A stretch of DNA of 64,000 nucleotides. Origin: Mesorhizobium escarrei. Its GTDB lineage: Bacteria; Pseudomonadota; Alphaproteobacteria; Rhizobiales; Rhizobiaceae. Positions 39,080 through 47,414 of the stretch are shown one piece after another. Both the position numbers and the translations under genes were made by a program. The first letter of the stretch is position 1. Each line of letters starts with the position of its first letter. The stretch is taken from NCBI RefSeq assembly GCF_935825525.1, contig NZ_CAKXZT010000101.1:81633-145632 (forward strand), in the 5' to 3' direction. Below the pieces are notes generated by a model that saw nothing but the letters and a program-made list of their open reading frames with translations, was not told where the DNA came from and ran no database searches.

Positions 39080-41050
39080 ATGCAGGATGACGAATTCAGG
39101 CCGAAGCTCGGCAGAATAGGCTCGCGCGGCTCGAAGGCAGGCAAACGCTTCGCCAGCCAGGTCCGGGCGGCGATTAACAGAGCCGGCGGCCGGCCCCAGC
39201 GCGGCGGCCGCTTTAACGGCAGCCGGACAGGGCGCGGCGGAGCGGCCGCCGCGCTGCTGAAATCGCGCGATCGTTATGCTGCCTTCCGTCAGCGTCGCGT
39301 CGTCGTCAAGGCCCGGATCGTAAAACTGGCCGGCAAGGGCGCGGACGGAGCGCGTGCGCATCTGCGCTACATCCAGCGCGACGGTGTCACCAGGGAAGGT
39401 GCGCCTGGCGAGCTGTACGGTGCCGATAGCGACCGCGTCGACGGTAAGGCGTTTGTCGATCGCGCAGATGGCGACCGGCATCAGTTCCGCTTCATCGTCG
39501 CGCCAGAAGACGGCATCGAGTATGACGACCTCAAGCCGCTGACCCGTCGGCTCATGGCGCAGATGGAGGAGGACCTCGGCACGAGGCTTGATTGGGTTGC
39601 CGTGGATCATTTCAATACCGGCTATCCGCACACCCACATCATCGTGCGTGGCAAGGACGATCGCGGCGAGAACCTCGTCATAGCGCGGGAATACATCTCG
39701 AGGGGCATCCGCGAGCGCGCGGCCGAGCTGGTCAGCCTCGATCTCGGTCCGCGCACCGACCACGAGATCGAGCACCGCCTGCGCCAGGAAATGGAGCAGG
39801 AACGCTTCACCAGCATCGACCGGCAGCTGCTGCGCATGCGCGACGATGACGGACTTGTTTCGACGGACGGGCCCGAGGCCTTTCGTCAGACGCTGCACCA
39901 GGGCCGGCTGCGCAAGCTCGAGCGGATGGGCTTGGCAGAAGAGGTCGGGTCGGGTCGCTGGCGCCTCGATGGCCAGCTCGAAGCCACATTGCGCGGCATC
40001 GGCGAGCGCGGTGACATCATCAAGACAATGCACCGCGAGCTCACAGGCAAAGGGCTCGCCCGCAGTGCCGCCGATTGGGTGATCCACGATCGATCCGGTG
40101 AGCGGGCCCAGCGTATCGTCGGCTGCGTTGTCGGGCGCGGGCTGGCCGACGAGATCAACGACCGTCATTACCTCATCATCGACGGGGTGGATGGAAGAAC
40201 CCACTACATCGACATCGGCAAAGGCGAAGGCACCGAACCGACGCCTGATAGCTGCATCGTCCGGGTCACACCGCGGAACACCGAGCCCAGGCAGGTTGAT
40301 CGGACGACCGCCGAGATCGCCGCCGCACATGGCGGCCGTTACAACGTCGATATCCACCTGAGGCATGATCCGTCGGCCACCGAAAGCTTTGCCGAAACGC
40401 ATGTGCGCCGGCTGGAGGCGATCCGGCGCGCCACCCGGGCTGTCGAGCGCGAGCCGGACGGCACGTGGATCATCGCGCCGGATCATCTCGATCGCGCATC
40501 GGAATACGAGCGGCTGCGGGCCAGGGCGGAGCCTGTGACAGTCGAGAAGCTCTCCTTTTTGTCGCTGGAACGCCAAGTCGGCTTCGACGGCGCCACATGG
40601 ATCGACCGGGAGTTGGTTTCCGATGAACCAGAGGGGTTGCGCAACTCGGGCTTCGGCCGTGAGGTGCGTGAGGTGCAGGTCCGCCGGCGGCAATGGCTCA
40701 TCGTGCAAGGCTTGGCGCATGAAGACCAGGGTAGGATCGTTTTCCGCTCGAATATGCTTTCCATCCTGCGCCACCGCGAGCTGAACCGTGTTGCCGGTCA
40801 GCTGTCGGACGAACTTGGACTGTCGTATTCCGAAGCGAAGCCCGGGGTTCGGGTAGAAGGCACGCTGCGCCGATCGGTCGAGCTTGCCAGCGGCCAATAC
40901 GCCGTCATCGAGAAGTCGCGCGAGTTCACGCTCGTGCCATGGCGGCCAGTGCTCGATCGGCACATCGGCAAGGAGGTGTCCGGGATCATGCGCGGGGAGG
41001 GGATTTCATGGACTATTGGCCGACAGAGGAGCGGGCCGAGCGTTTCGTGA
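39080..41050 (+). CDS. rlxS: RlxS, ICE relaxase (DUF3363-containing MobP/VirD2-like)
   Basis: A 656-residue relaxase. The N-terminus is basic. The histidine motif III is GYPHTHIIVRG near residue 182, with upstream VAVDHFNTG. A catalytic Tyr precedes it in the LRYIQRDG or DRYAAFR region. The C-terminal two thirds match DUF3363 (LEAIRRATRAVEREPDGTW, then FLSLERQVGFDGATWIDREL). It nicks oriT and pilots the strand into the recipient. GGGAGG site before the ATG. No frameshift. Confidence 0.93.
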   Translation: MQDDEFRPKLGRIGSRGSKAGKRFASQVRAAINRAGGRPQRGGRFNGSRTGRGGAAAALLKSRDRYAAFRQRRVVVKARIVKLAGKGADGARAHLRYIQRDGVTREGAPGELYGADSDRVDGKAFVDRADGDRHQFRFIVAPEDGIEYDDLKPLTRRLMAQMEEDLGTRLDWVAVDHFNTGYPHTHIIVRGKDDRGENLVIAREYISRGIRERAAELVSLDLGPRTDHEIEHRLRQEMEQERFTSIDRQLLRMRDDDGLVSTDGPEAFRQTLHQGRLRKLERMGLAEEVGSGRWRLDGQLEATLRGIGERGDIIKTMHRELTGKGLARSAADWVIHDRSGERAQRIVGCVVGRGLADEINDRHYLIIDGVDGRTHYIDIGKGEGTEPTPDSCIVRVTPRNTEPRQVDRTTAEIAAAHGGRYNVDIHLRHDPSATESFAETHVRRLEAIRRATRAVEREPDGTWIIAPDHLDRASEYERLRARAEPVTVEKLSFLSLERQVGFDGATWIDRELVSDEPEGLRNSGFGREVREVQVRRRQWLIVQGLAHEDQGRIVFRSNMLSILRHRELNRVAGQLSDELGLSYSEAKPGVRVEGTLRRSVELASGQYAVIEKSREFTLVPWRPVLDRHIGKEVSGIMRGEGISWTIGRQRSGPSVS

Positions 41051-41742
41051 CATGGCTGCACGGAATCTTGTCCCGGAAGTGACCGAGCGATGCTCTGTCG
41101 AGAGGACATGGTCGAGGCGTGCCGAGCGCGAAGGGTAAACGAAGAGGAGATGAAAGACGGTCGGCCGACCGTCCTCAAATGTCCAAGAGCGAAGTCATGA
41201 CCGGAGCCGTCCATCGTCATCACCGACAACGCTTCCGTCGCAACATCCGCCTGCTGTGAGCAGGTCGCGACACCCTGCGATAGCCGATGGTCGACGCGGG
41301 GCAATTACATTCGGTCGCCGCGGCCGTGGGCCATCGAATCAGAACGACATCCCGGGATCGCTGGTGGATCTCAATGGGAAACCCTGGGCAGTCACTACGT
41401 GACTCAGAGCAGGTACTCACGCACCCGCACGCGGCGGCGCTTCGAGACCGGGATCCGCCCTGTTCCGGACCTCGCCGCTGACGCTGCGCAGTCGTAACGA
41501 TCGCCACAATCGAGCCGATGAGTCTCTCCGAAAGCCGAAAATCTTTCGCGCCAGACGACGCGCAACAAAATCAGCATGAGCGCGGGTCAGTGGAGAAAAT
41601 AAGTAAGAGTCAACGCCGACCACGACCGTACCGCTGCTAAGCTCTGCCCGCAACCGGCATACTAATTGCGGATGGACGCATAGCAGCGCGAGTCGTCTTC
41701 AAACGACGGCTATCGATAAGCTGATGTCATGGAGAAGCAGCC
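41051..41742. other. Non-coding region with two palindromes
   Basis: About 690 bases after rlxS with no recognised gene. It contains the perfect 18-base palindrome GACGGTCGGCCGACCGTC (41156-41173) and a second dyad AGTCAC-TAC-GTGACT (41390-41404). Short frames on both strands lack family resemblance. It may hold the SMP-30 promoter and old rearrangement joints. Confidence 0.4.
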
Positions 41743-42666
41743 ATGTTCGGAGATATTGAAGGCGCCGGATTCGAAGTTCTGGACGAGCGTTTCGAGCGCC
41801 GGTTCGTCGGCCATGCGGCGGTCGAGCGGCTGTGGACGGGAGGCCGCTGGCTCGAGGGTCCGGCCTGGTTTGCCGCCGGCCGCTACTTGGTGTTCTCGGA
41901 CATCCCGAACGATCGGATTATGCGCTATGACGACACCAATGGCGTGGTCTCGATCTTCCGCGCGCCGTCCAACAACGCCAACGGGAACACAGTCGACACG
42001 CAGGGGCGGCTGGTTACCTGCGAGCATCGGGCGCGGCGCGTCACGCGCACCGAGCACGATGGCTCGATCACGGTGATCGCCGATCGTTTCGAAGGCAAGC
42101 GGTTGAACTCACCGAACGACGTTGTGGTTCGCTCGGACGGCACCATCTGGTTTTCCGATCCATCGTACGGCATCGCCACGGACTATGAGGGCGACCGCGC
42201 CGAGCAGGAGATCGAGGGCTGCCATGTCTACCGCACTGATCCCGCAACGGGTGAGGTGGTGTGCGTCGTCTCGATCATGGCGAAACCCAACGGGCTTGCC
42301 TTCTCGGCGGACGAGACGATGCTCTATGTGGGCGACACCGGCGTTACGCATGAGAAGGATGGGCCACGGCACATCCGCAAGTTCGCTGTCGAGGGCAGCA
42401 GTCTGCGCGAGCTCGGCGTTTTTGCGACATGCACGGCCGGCCTTTTCGACGGGTTCAGGGTTGACACGGCCGGCCGCGTCTGGGCAGGGGCCGGCGACGG
42501 CGTCCATTGCTTCGATCCCGACGGCACGCTGATCGGCAAGATCCGCATCCCCGAGACGGTCGCCAACCTCACCTTCGGCGGCCCCAAGCGCAATCGCCTG
42601 TTCATAACGGCGCGACAGTCGCTCTATGCCGTCTTTGTGGTCGCCAATGCGGCAGCGCAATCGTAG
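41743..42666 (+). CDS. SMP-30/gluconolactonase-like sugar lactonase
   Basis: A 307-residue six-bladed beta-propeller of the SMP-30/LRE family. Metal-binding residues fit the family: Glu in RWLEGPAWF, Asn in NNANGNTVD, Asn/Asp in LNSPNDVVVRSDG, and Asp in FDGFRVDTAG. It likely hydrolyses a sugar acid lactone in the cytoplasm or periplasm (no signal peptide). It stands alone between rlxS and the nod-box region. Substrate cannot be told. Confidence 0.88.
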   Translation: MFGDIEGAGFEVLDERFERRFVGHAAVERLWTGGRWLEGPAWFAAGRYLVFSDIPNDRIMRYDDTNGVVSIFRAPSNNANGNTVDTQGRLVTCEHRARRVTRTEHDGSITVIADRFEGKRLNSPNDVVVRSDGTIWFSDPSYGIATDYEGDRAEQEIEGCHVYRTDPATGEVVCVVSIMAKPNGLAFSADETMLYVGDTGVTHEKDGPRHIRKFAVEGSSLRELGVFATCTAGLFDGFRVDTAGRVWAGAGDGVHCFDPDGTLIGKIRIPETVANLTFGGPKRNRLFITARQSLYAVFVVANAAAQS

Positions 42667-43197
42667 GCTCGCGTTCAGGCTATGCGGGCCTCAACCATCG
42701 CCGCACCCGCAAGATTGGCCATTGCGCATCGGGGCAGGTCGATCGGCTGCCGGCGCGCAGACGATCACGGGCTTTGAGGAACAGCCGAGCGCTTCAGATG
42801 ACATGTTTGCGTCGAGCATACGGGCACGTTGTTGTTGAACTTGGAGCGGCGCTGCCATCCGCGCGAACGCGGTCGCAAGCGCGTCGTCGAAATAGTCGTC
42901 CGGCGGCATGCTGAGTGCGGATGCCCTGCTGCCCAGCAGTTCGGCGTGCCGCGAGATGTAGCCCTCGGATGGGGTGACGCTTTGGGTCGGGCGGATCTTG
43001 ACGCAGTCGCCGCGTAGGTCGAACCCAGCGACTTGTGGCACGCCGCCGAGAGCCGATGGGCGCTGCGGACCTTCGTTTCCTGGTGAACCGCGGGAACCGT
43101 CAACCCCCATATGATGGTGAAAAGTCTCGGAGGGACGGTGACCCGCCGAAGCATCGTCCTCGCTCAGCCTGTCACAGGCGCCTGGCAGGTATGTATG
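42667..43197. other. Region upstream of the first nod box, no intact gene
   Basis: Open frames on the minus strand (one of about 180 codons reading MPPDDYFDDALATAFARMAA) look partly protein-like but have no recognised family, ribosome site or neighbour. I treat it as probable gene remnant DNA. Confidence 0.3.
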
Positions 43198-43245
43198 CAT
43201 CGCGCGCATGCGTTCCATCAACACAATCGATTTTACCAATTATGG
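43198..43245 (+). promoter_or_regulatory. nod box upstream of the noeI-like pseudogene
   Basis: The conserved 3' part is near perfect (ACAATCGATTTTACCAAT), and the 5' part keeps the spaced ATC-N9-GAT-like pattern (ATCGCGCGCATG, then CCATC). This is the NodD-binding promoter element of flavonoid-induced nodulation genes, oriented to the right. Confidence 0.88.
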
Positions 43246-43443
43246 ATAATAGCGGATGTGAAAACGTCGGTCGGCGGAAACGGGTCTACTAAGGAGTGCG
43301 CCCTCCCCTTCTTCAGGAACACTTGTGAACCCGGCCGACGCCGCAGGACCAATCGAAAGCAATCCAAGTTGCCCGGTGCCAGCCCTAAGTTCGGGGTGAC
43401 CTACACTCCCATAAGGCGGCACGGCTGCATTCAAGGCGCTGAG

Positions 43444-44020
43444 GACGAGTTCAATGGAAATATTTCGGCCTTCCAGGGAGACCCTACCAATCTCCATGCA
43501 GCGGCTCTGGCAAGAGCTTCTGGAGTGTGTGCGCGAACCGGTGTCTTCGTTGAGGTTACGTCGGCAGATGTTTCACTCCTTCAAAAGCCCAATCCCGTCA
43601 TCCTGGACATCTGCAATGACGGAACCGATACGCGACGTTTTCTCAGGCTTTGCCCAAGGGCTCAGCTCTACTGCTTTGAGCCCGACCCTTGAGCGGCTGC
43701 CCGCTTTAATAAGTATGGATCTCTACCTAGACAAGGTGAGGCTTTTCGAGATCGCGATCAGTAGCCGGAATGGCAGTATTGATTTCCATCCAAGCAACGG
43801 AGACGGAAGTGCGAAGGAATGGGACCGATCTGGCTCGATACGCCGACCCAAGAATCATCTTTTCGAACATGATTGGGTTAGGTTCGATCACCCCGTATCG
43901 GTTGAAACTCGAAGGCTTGATGACTGCTGCAGCGAAGCCAACCTGAGCAAGATCGATTTCATCTGGATGGATGTGCAGAGGGCCGAATCAGATGTCATCG
44001 CTGGGGCCACACAGACTCCG
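43444..44020 (+). pseudogene. noeI: NoeI-like (FkbM-family) methyltransferase, broken
   Basis: In one frame it reads NPVILDICNDGTDTRRFLRL and LYCFEPDP, the SAM-binding core of an FkbM methyltransferase, then hits a TGA at 43690. After one more frame change it continues as MDLYLDKVRLFEIAISSRNG and KIDFIWMDVQRAESDVIAGA before degenerating near 44020, well short of a normal C-terminus. DICNDG also lacks the glycine expected in DIGCNDG. With a nod box in front, the best match is noeI, which 2-O-methylates the Nod-factor fucose in some rhizobia. Non-functional as read. Confidence 0.75.
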
Positions 44021-44392
44021 CCATGGATGGCAACCCGGGCTCGCGCCTGCCGGACAGGCTCGCTATGCCGGTGAGCGGGGACACACCGTTGCGGACTGTT
44101 CCTGCGGCCCGGGTTCGAGCGCCGAAAGCGCCGCATGTGATCGGCATCCCTGACCGTGCCTAGCGCAATGGACAGCGCCACGGAACGATCGTCTGCGATC
44201 TGCAGCGCAACGGCGTTGAACCCTCGCCAGATCTCGCGGACAATAGAAGAGAAGCCCGCATTTAGCGCAACTGCGAAAGTCCAGGCGGATCTCAGGCAGA
44301 CATCCCGGTTTTTGTAGCACATCAGTTGTCCGCTTTGGGTTGACGGCGAAGCCCGGATGAAAGCGGAAGGACACCCGGGGCCGCTTGCTGGT
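44021..44392. other. Degenerate region downstream of noeI
   Basis: No intact gene. A minus-strand stretch (LNAGFSSIVREIWRGFNAVA, about 44150-44280) looks protein-like but is not continuous with a start. Origin unknown. Confidence 0.3.
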
Positions 44393-44776
44393 TCAGGTCA
44401 CTGCCGCGGCAGGCTCCTGCGCATGTGCTTGTCGCTGCCCTTGCGTCGTTTCCGGTGAAGCGCCGACCTCGTGTCGAGACGCAGTCAAGGTTGGCCGCCG
44501 CGCTGCCGGGGGCGCCGGCTGCGACGCTTCCAGGCCACGCCTTGAGGGGCGTCGAGCCGCCGGCCGGGATGTCAGTATGCCGATGGAAGTCAGGATCGTA
44601 GCCACGCGCTGTTTGGCATTGTCCAGAACTGATGAGTTTGGCGCAAGTTCCAGACGGCCGACAGTGCGCGTGAGCAAACATGCAGGAGTTGCCAAGGCGG
44701 CCAGCAAGGCAGTCGAACAGGCAAAGGGAAGGTCCGGGTAACTCCATCCCTCAGCGGCGACGAAGACGTCCGTCAT
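44393..44776 (-). CDS. Hypothetical protein, low-confidence
   Basis: A possible 127-residue protein starting MTDVFVAAEGWSYPDLPFAC, with a hydrophobic stretch (TALLAALATPACLLTRTVG), then VLDNAKQRVATILTSIGILT and a low-complexity Pro/Ala/Arg tail. It overlaps the end of the next upstream minus-strand gene by 26 bases. No family recognised. The tail composition is typical of non-coding GC-rich frames, so it may not be real. Confidence 0.3.
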   Translation of the reverse strand: MTDVFVAAEGWSYPDLPFACSTALLAALATPACLLTRTVGRLELAPNSSVLDNAKQRVATILTSIGILTSRPAARRPSRRGLEASQPAPPAARRPTLTASRHEVGASPETTQGQRQAHAQEPAAAVT

Positions 44777-45011
44777 GCCTCTCTGCAGGGTTTCTGAGAT
44801 GACGATTAGCCCGCCGCTTCGATCTGATGAGTTCAAGCAGCTCAGCCTCATCCGCGTCAGCCTCTTCTTCCAACGCGACCAAAATATCCAGGGCGAGGTG
44901 GTCGGCCTCCAACGATGAGCGGGCGATATGCTCGTCACTGCATATCTGGTCGAATACCCGTTGGCATAGATCGAGATCGGCAGGGTATAGACCGGCCCGT
45001 TTGAACGGCAT
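44751..45011 (-). CDS. Small conserved-looking rhizobial hypothetical protein
   Basis: An 86-residue acidic helical protein: MPFKRAGLYPADLDLCQRVF, then SSLEADHLALDILVALEEEA and DEAELLELI. The pattern of a Cys near residue 16 followed by a long acidic helix recurs in short hypothetical proteins of rhizobial symbiotic regions, as far as I recall. No function is known. It points away from the nod box of glmS. Confidence 0.5.
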   Translation of the reverse strand: MPFKRAGLYPADLDLCQRVFDQICSDEHIARSSLEADHLALDILVALEEEADADEAELLELIRSKRRANRHLRNPAERHDGRLRRR

Positions 45012-45208
45012 TTTGAAAACCCATAAGCATTGTGGCAGTCAATGGATCTAAGGGCCGTTAACTGGGCGAGTCAACAGCATGTAAAAAGCGGACATTGCGA
45101 TGATCGTTACGCCTCAACCGACTACGGAAACTCGTCCCAACTGGCGGTTGGTGGACGCAAGCCGGCACCGCGCATACCGTTTCTCACTGGTCAAACACGT
45201 CCTCTTCT

Positions 45209-45255
45209 ATCCACTGGCTGGATGGCAGCCATCTCAACAATCGATTTTACCTGTT
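45209..45255 (+). promoter_or_regulatory. nod box upstream of glmS/nodM
   Basis: ATCCACTGGCTGGATG followed by ATCTCAACAATCGATTTTAC matches the 47-base nod box consensus over both halves (ATCCA-N-GGATG and AACAATCGATTTTACC). It lies 84 bases before the gene start, the usual distance. NodD should activate the gene in response to legume flavonoids. Confidence 0.92.
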
Positions 45256-45338
45256 TTACCGAATTCTACTAGGAGGCTCAGCGCCGGGCGGTGCCCTTCG
45301 GGTCGGCTGAGGCTACCGGGAAGAATTCGGAGAGGATC

Positions 45339-47162
45339 ATGTGCGGGATTGTTGGCATCGTTGGGCATCAGCCGGTGTCGGATCGGTTGGTCGACGCTTT
45401 GAAGCGTCTCGAATATCGAGGATATGACTCAGCCGGCGTTGCCACCATCACCGAGGGCTCGTTGCACTGCCGGCGCGCCAAGGGCAAGCTCATCAATCTC
45501 GAGACGAGGTTGAAGGAAGAGCCGCTGAGTGGCACCATCGGTATCGCACACACGCGCTGGGCAACGCATGGGGCACCGACTGAGCGCAACGCGCACCCGC
45601 ACTTTACGGACGGTGTGGCCGTCGTTCACAACGGCATTATCGAGAATTTCGCCGAGTTGAAGGACGAACTGGCGGCGGCGGGCGCCGAGTTCCAGACCGA
45701 CACCGACACCGAGGTCGTCGTGCATCTCTTGGCAAGACACCGCCGGGAGGGCATGGGGCGGGGTGAGGCAATGCACGCCATGCTGAAGCGCGTCAGGGGC
45801 GCCTACGCGCTTGCCATTCTCTTCGAGGATGATCCGTCGACCATCATGGCGGCGCGCAATGGACCACCGCTGGCGATCGGTCACGGCGACGGCGAGATGT
45901 TCCTGGGCTCTGACGCCATGGCGCTAGCTCCCTTCACAAATGCAATCACATATCTCGTCGACGGCGACTGGGCCGTTATCGGCAAGGCAGGCGCCGATAT
46001 CTTCGATTTCGATGGCTATCCCGTCGAGCGTCCGCGCCAGACTTCCACGGCCGGGGCATACCTGGCCAATAAGGGCAACCGTCGCCACTTCATGGAGAAG
46101 GAAATTTACGAGCAGCCCGAGGTCATCGCCCGTGCGCTCGGTCATTACATCAACTTCGAAGGGAATCGCGTCGATACGGTTTCTAGCATAGATTTCGCCA
46201 GCATCCCCAGCTTGGCGATCTCGGCTTGCGGCACCGCCTATCTGGCCGGACTGATCGCAAAATACTGGTTCGAGCGCTATGCGCGCCTGCCGGTCGAAAT
46301 CGACGTTGCGTCCGAATTCCGCTACCGGGAGATCCCGTTGCCGCCGGAATCGGCGGCTCTTTTCATTTCGCAATCCGGCGAAACCGCCGATACGCTCGCC
46401 TCCCTGAGGTACTGCAAGGGGCGTGGGCTGAAAACCGGCGCTGTCGTCAATGCCCGCGAATCGACCATCGCTCGGGAGGCCGACGCGGTCTTCCCGATCC
46501 TTGCCGGCCCGGAGATCGGCGTCGCCTCCACGAAGGCTTTCACGTGCCAGCTTGCGGTTCTGGCCACACTCGCCATCGGCGCTGCCAAGGACCGTGGAAC
46601 GCTAACTGAATATGAGGTGAAGGCGCTCGTCCGGAGCCTTGCCGAAATGCCGGGCGTCATGGGCCGGGTACTGAACAGCATCCAGCCAAATATCGAGCTC
46701 CTGTCGCGCGAACTGTCAAAGTGTCATGGTGTCCTGTATCTTGGCCGCGGCACCAGTTTCCCACTGGCGATGGAAGGTGCGCTGAAGCTCAAGGAGATTT
46801 CCTACATCCATGCTGAGGGCTATGCGGCTGGCGAATTGAAGCATGGTCCGATCGCATTGATAGACGAGAACATGCCAGTGATCGTCATCGCGCCACATGA
46901 CCGTTTTTTCAACAAGACCGTCTCCAATATGGAGGAAGCGGCCGCCCGTGGAGGGCGGATTATCCTCATCACCGATGAAAATGGGGCCGCTGCGTCGAAA
47001 CTCGACACGATGCATACGATCGTGCTGCCGGCCGTCGACGAGATTATCGCGCCGATGATCTTCTCGCTGCCGATACAGCTTCTTGCCTATCATACGGCGG
47101 TCTCCATGGGCAAAGATGTCGACCAGCCGCGCAATCTCGCAAAATCGGTCACCGTCGAATGA
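45339..47162 (+). CDS. nodM: Glucosamine-6-phosphate synthase, nod-box controlled (NodM/GlmS)
   Basis: Makes glucosamine 6-phosphate from fructose 6-phosphate and glutamine, the precursor of the chitin-oligomer Nod factor backbone. It has 607 residues. The N-terminal glutaminase begins with the nucleophile Cys2 (MCGIVGIVGH) and has RWATHG and NGIIEN. Two SIS domains follow (SACGTAYLAG, SQSGETADT, GRGTSFPLAMEGALKLKE), ending in the conserved DQPRNLAKSVTVE. The nod box makes NodM the better name than housekeeping GlmS. Confidence 0.94.
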   Translation: MCGIVGIVGHQPVSDRLVDALKRLEYRGYDSAGVATITEGSLHCRRAKGKLINLETRLKEEPLSGTIGIAHTRWATHGAPTERNAHPHFTDGVAVVHNGIIENFAELKDELAAAGAEFQTDTDTEVVVHLLARHRREGMGRGEAMHAMLKRVRGAYALAILFEDDPSTIMAARNGPPLAIGHGDGEMFLGSDAMALAPFTNAITYLVDGDWAVIGKAGADIFDFDGYPVERPRQTSTAGAYLANKGNRRHFMEKEIYEQPEVIARALGHYINFEGNRVDTVSSIDFASIPSLAISACGTAYLAGLIAKYWFERYARLPVEIDVASEFRYREIPLPPESAALFISQSGETADTLASLRYCKGRGLKTGAVVNARESTIAREADAVFPILAGPEIGVASTKAFTCQLAVLATLAIGAAKDRGTLTEYEVKALVRSLAEMPGVMGRVLNSIQPNIELLSRELSKCHGVLYLGRGTSFPLAMEGALKLKEISYIHAEGYAAGELKHGPIALIDENMPVIVIAPHDRFFNKTVSNMEEAAARGGRIILITDENGAAASKLDTMHTIVLPAVDEIIAPMIFSLPIQLLAYHTAVSMGKDVDQPRNLAKSVTVE

Positions 47163-47414
47163 TTGTGACGCGCTCATAGGTGGCATGCGTCCATCGAAAA
47201 TACACTTCCAAGCATCACCAGCACTTGGATGTCGACGAGACGCAGATCAGGTCCGCGGCCAAGTGGACATATCTCTATTGCTCCACCGAAAGTTTCCAGT
47301 CTGAGCGATCCTGCCCATTCCCTCATCGCACCTGGTCGTGCGTAGTGTGCATTTCAGTTCACATCGCGCCGCGCGATGCTTGGCCCCGCATGTCCAGAAC
47401 TGCGGAGCAAGCCA
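47163..47414. other. Intergenic between nodM and traG
   Basis: About 250 bases, no gene recognised. It should hold the promoter of the traG-trb operon; no lux-type or nod-type box is evident. Confidence 0.35.

Noticed and set aside
38666..40963. 765-codon open frame on the minus strand opposite rlxS
   Set aside because: It is the antisense shadow of a strongly coding GC-rich relaxase gene; its translation has no family resemblance and no ribosome site, while rlxS has clear relaxase and DUF3363 motifs.
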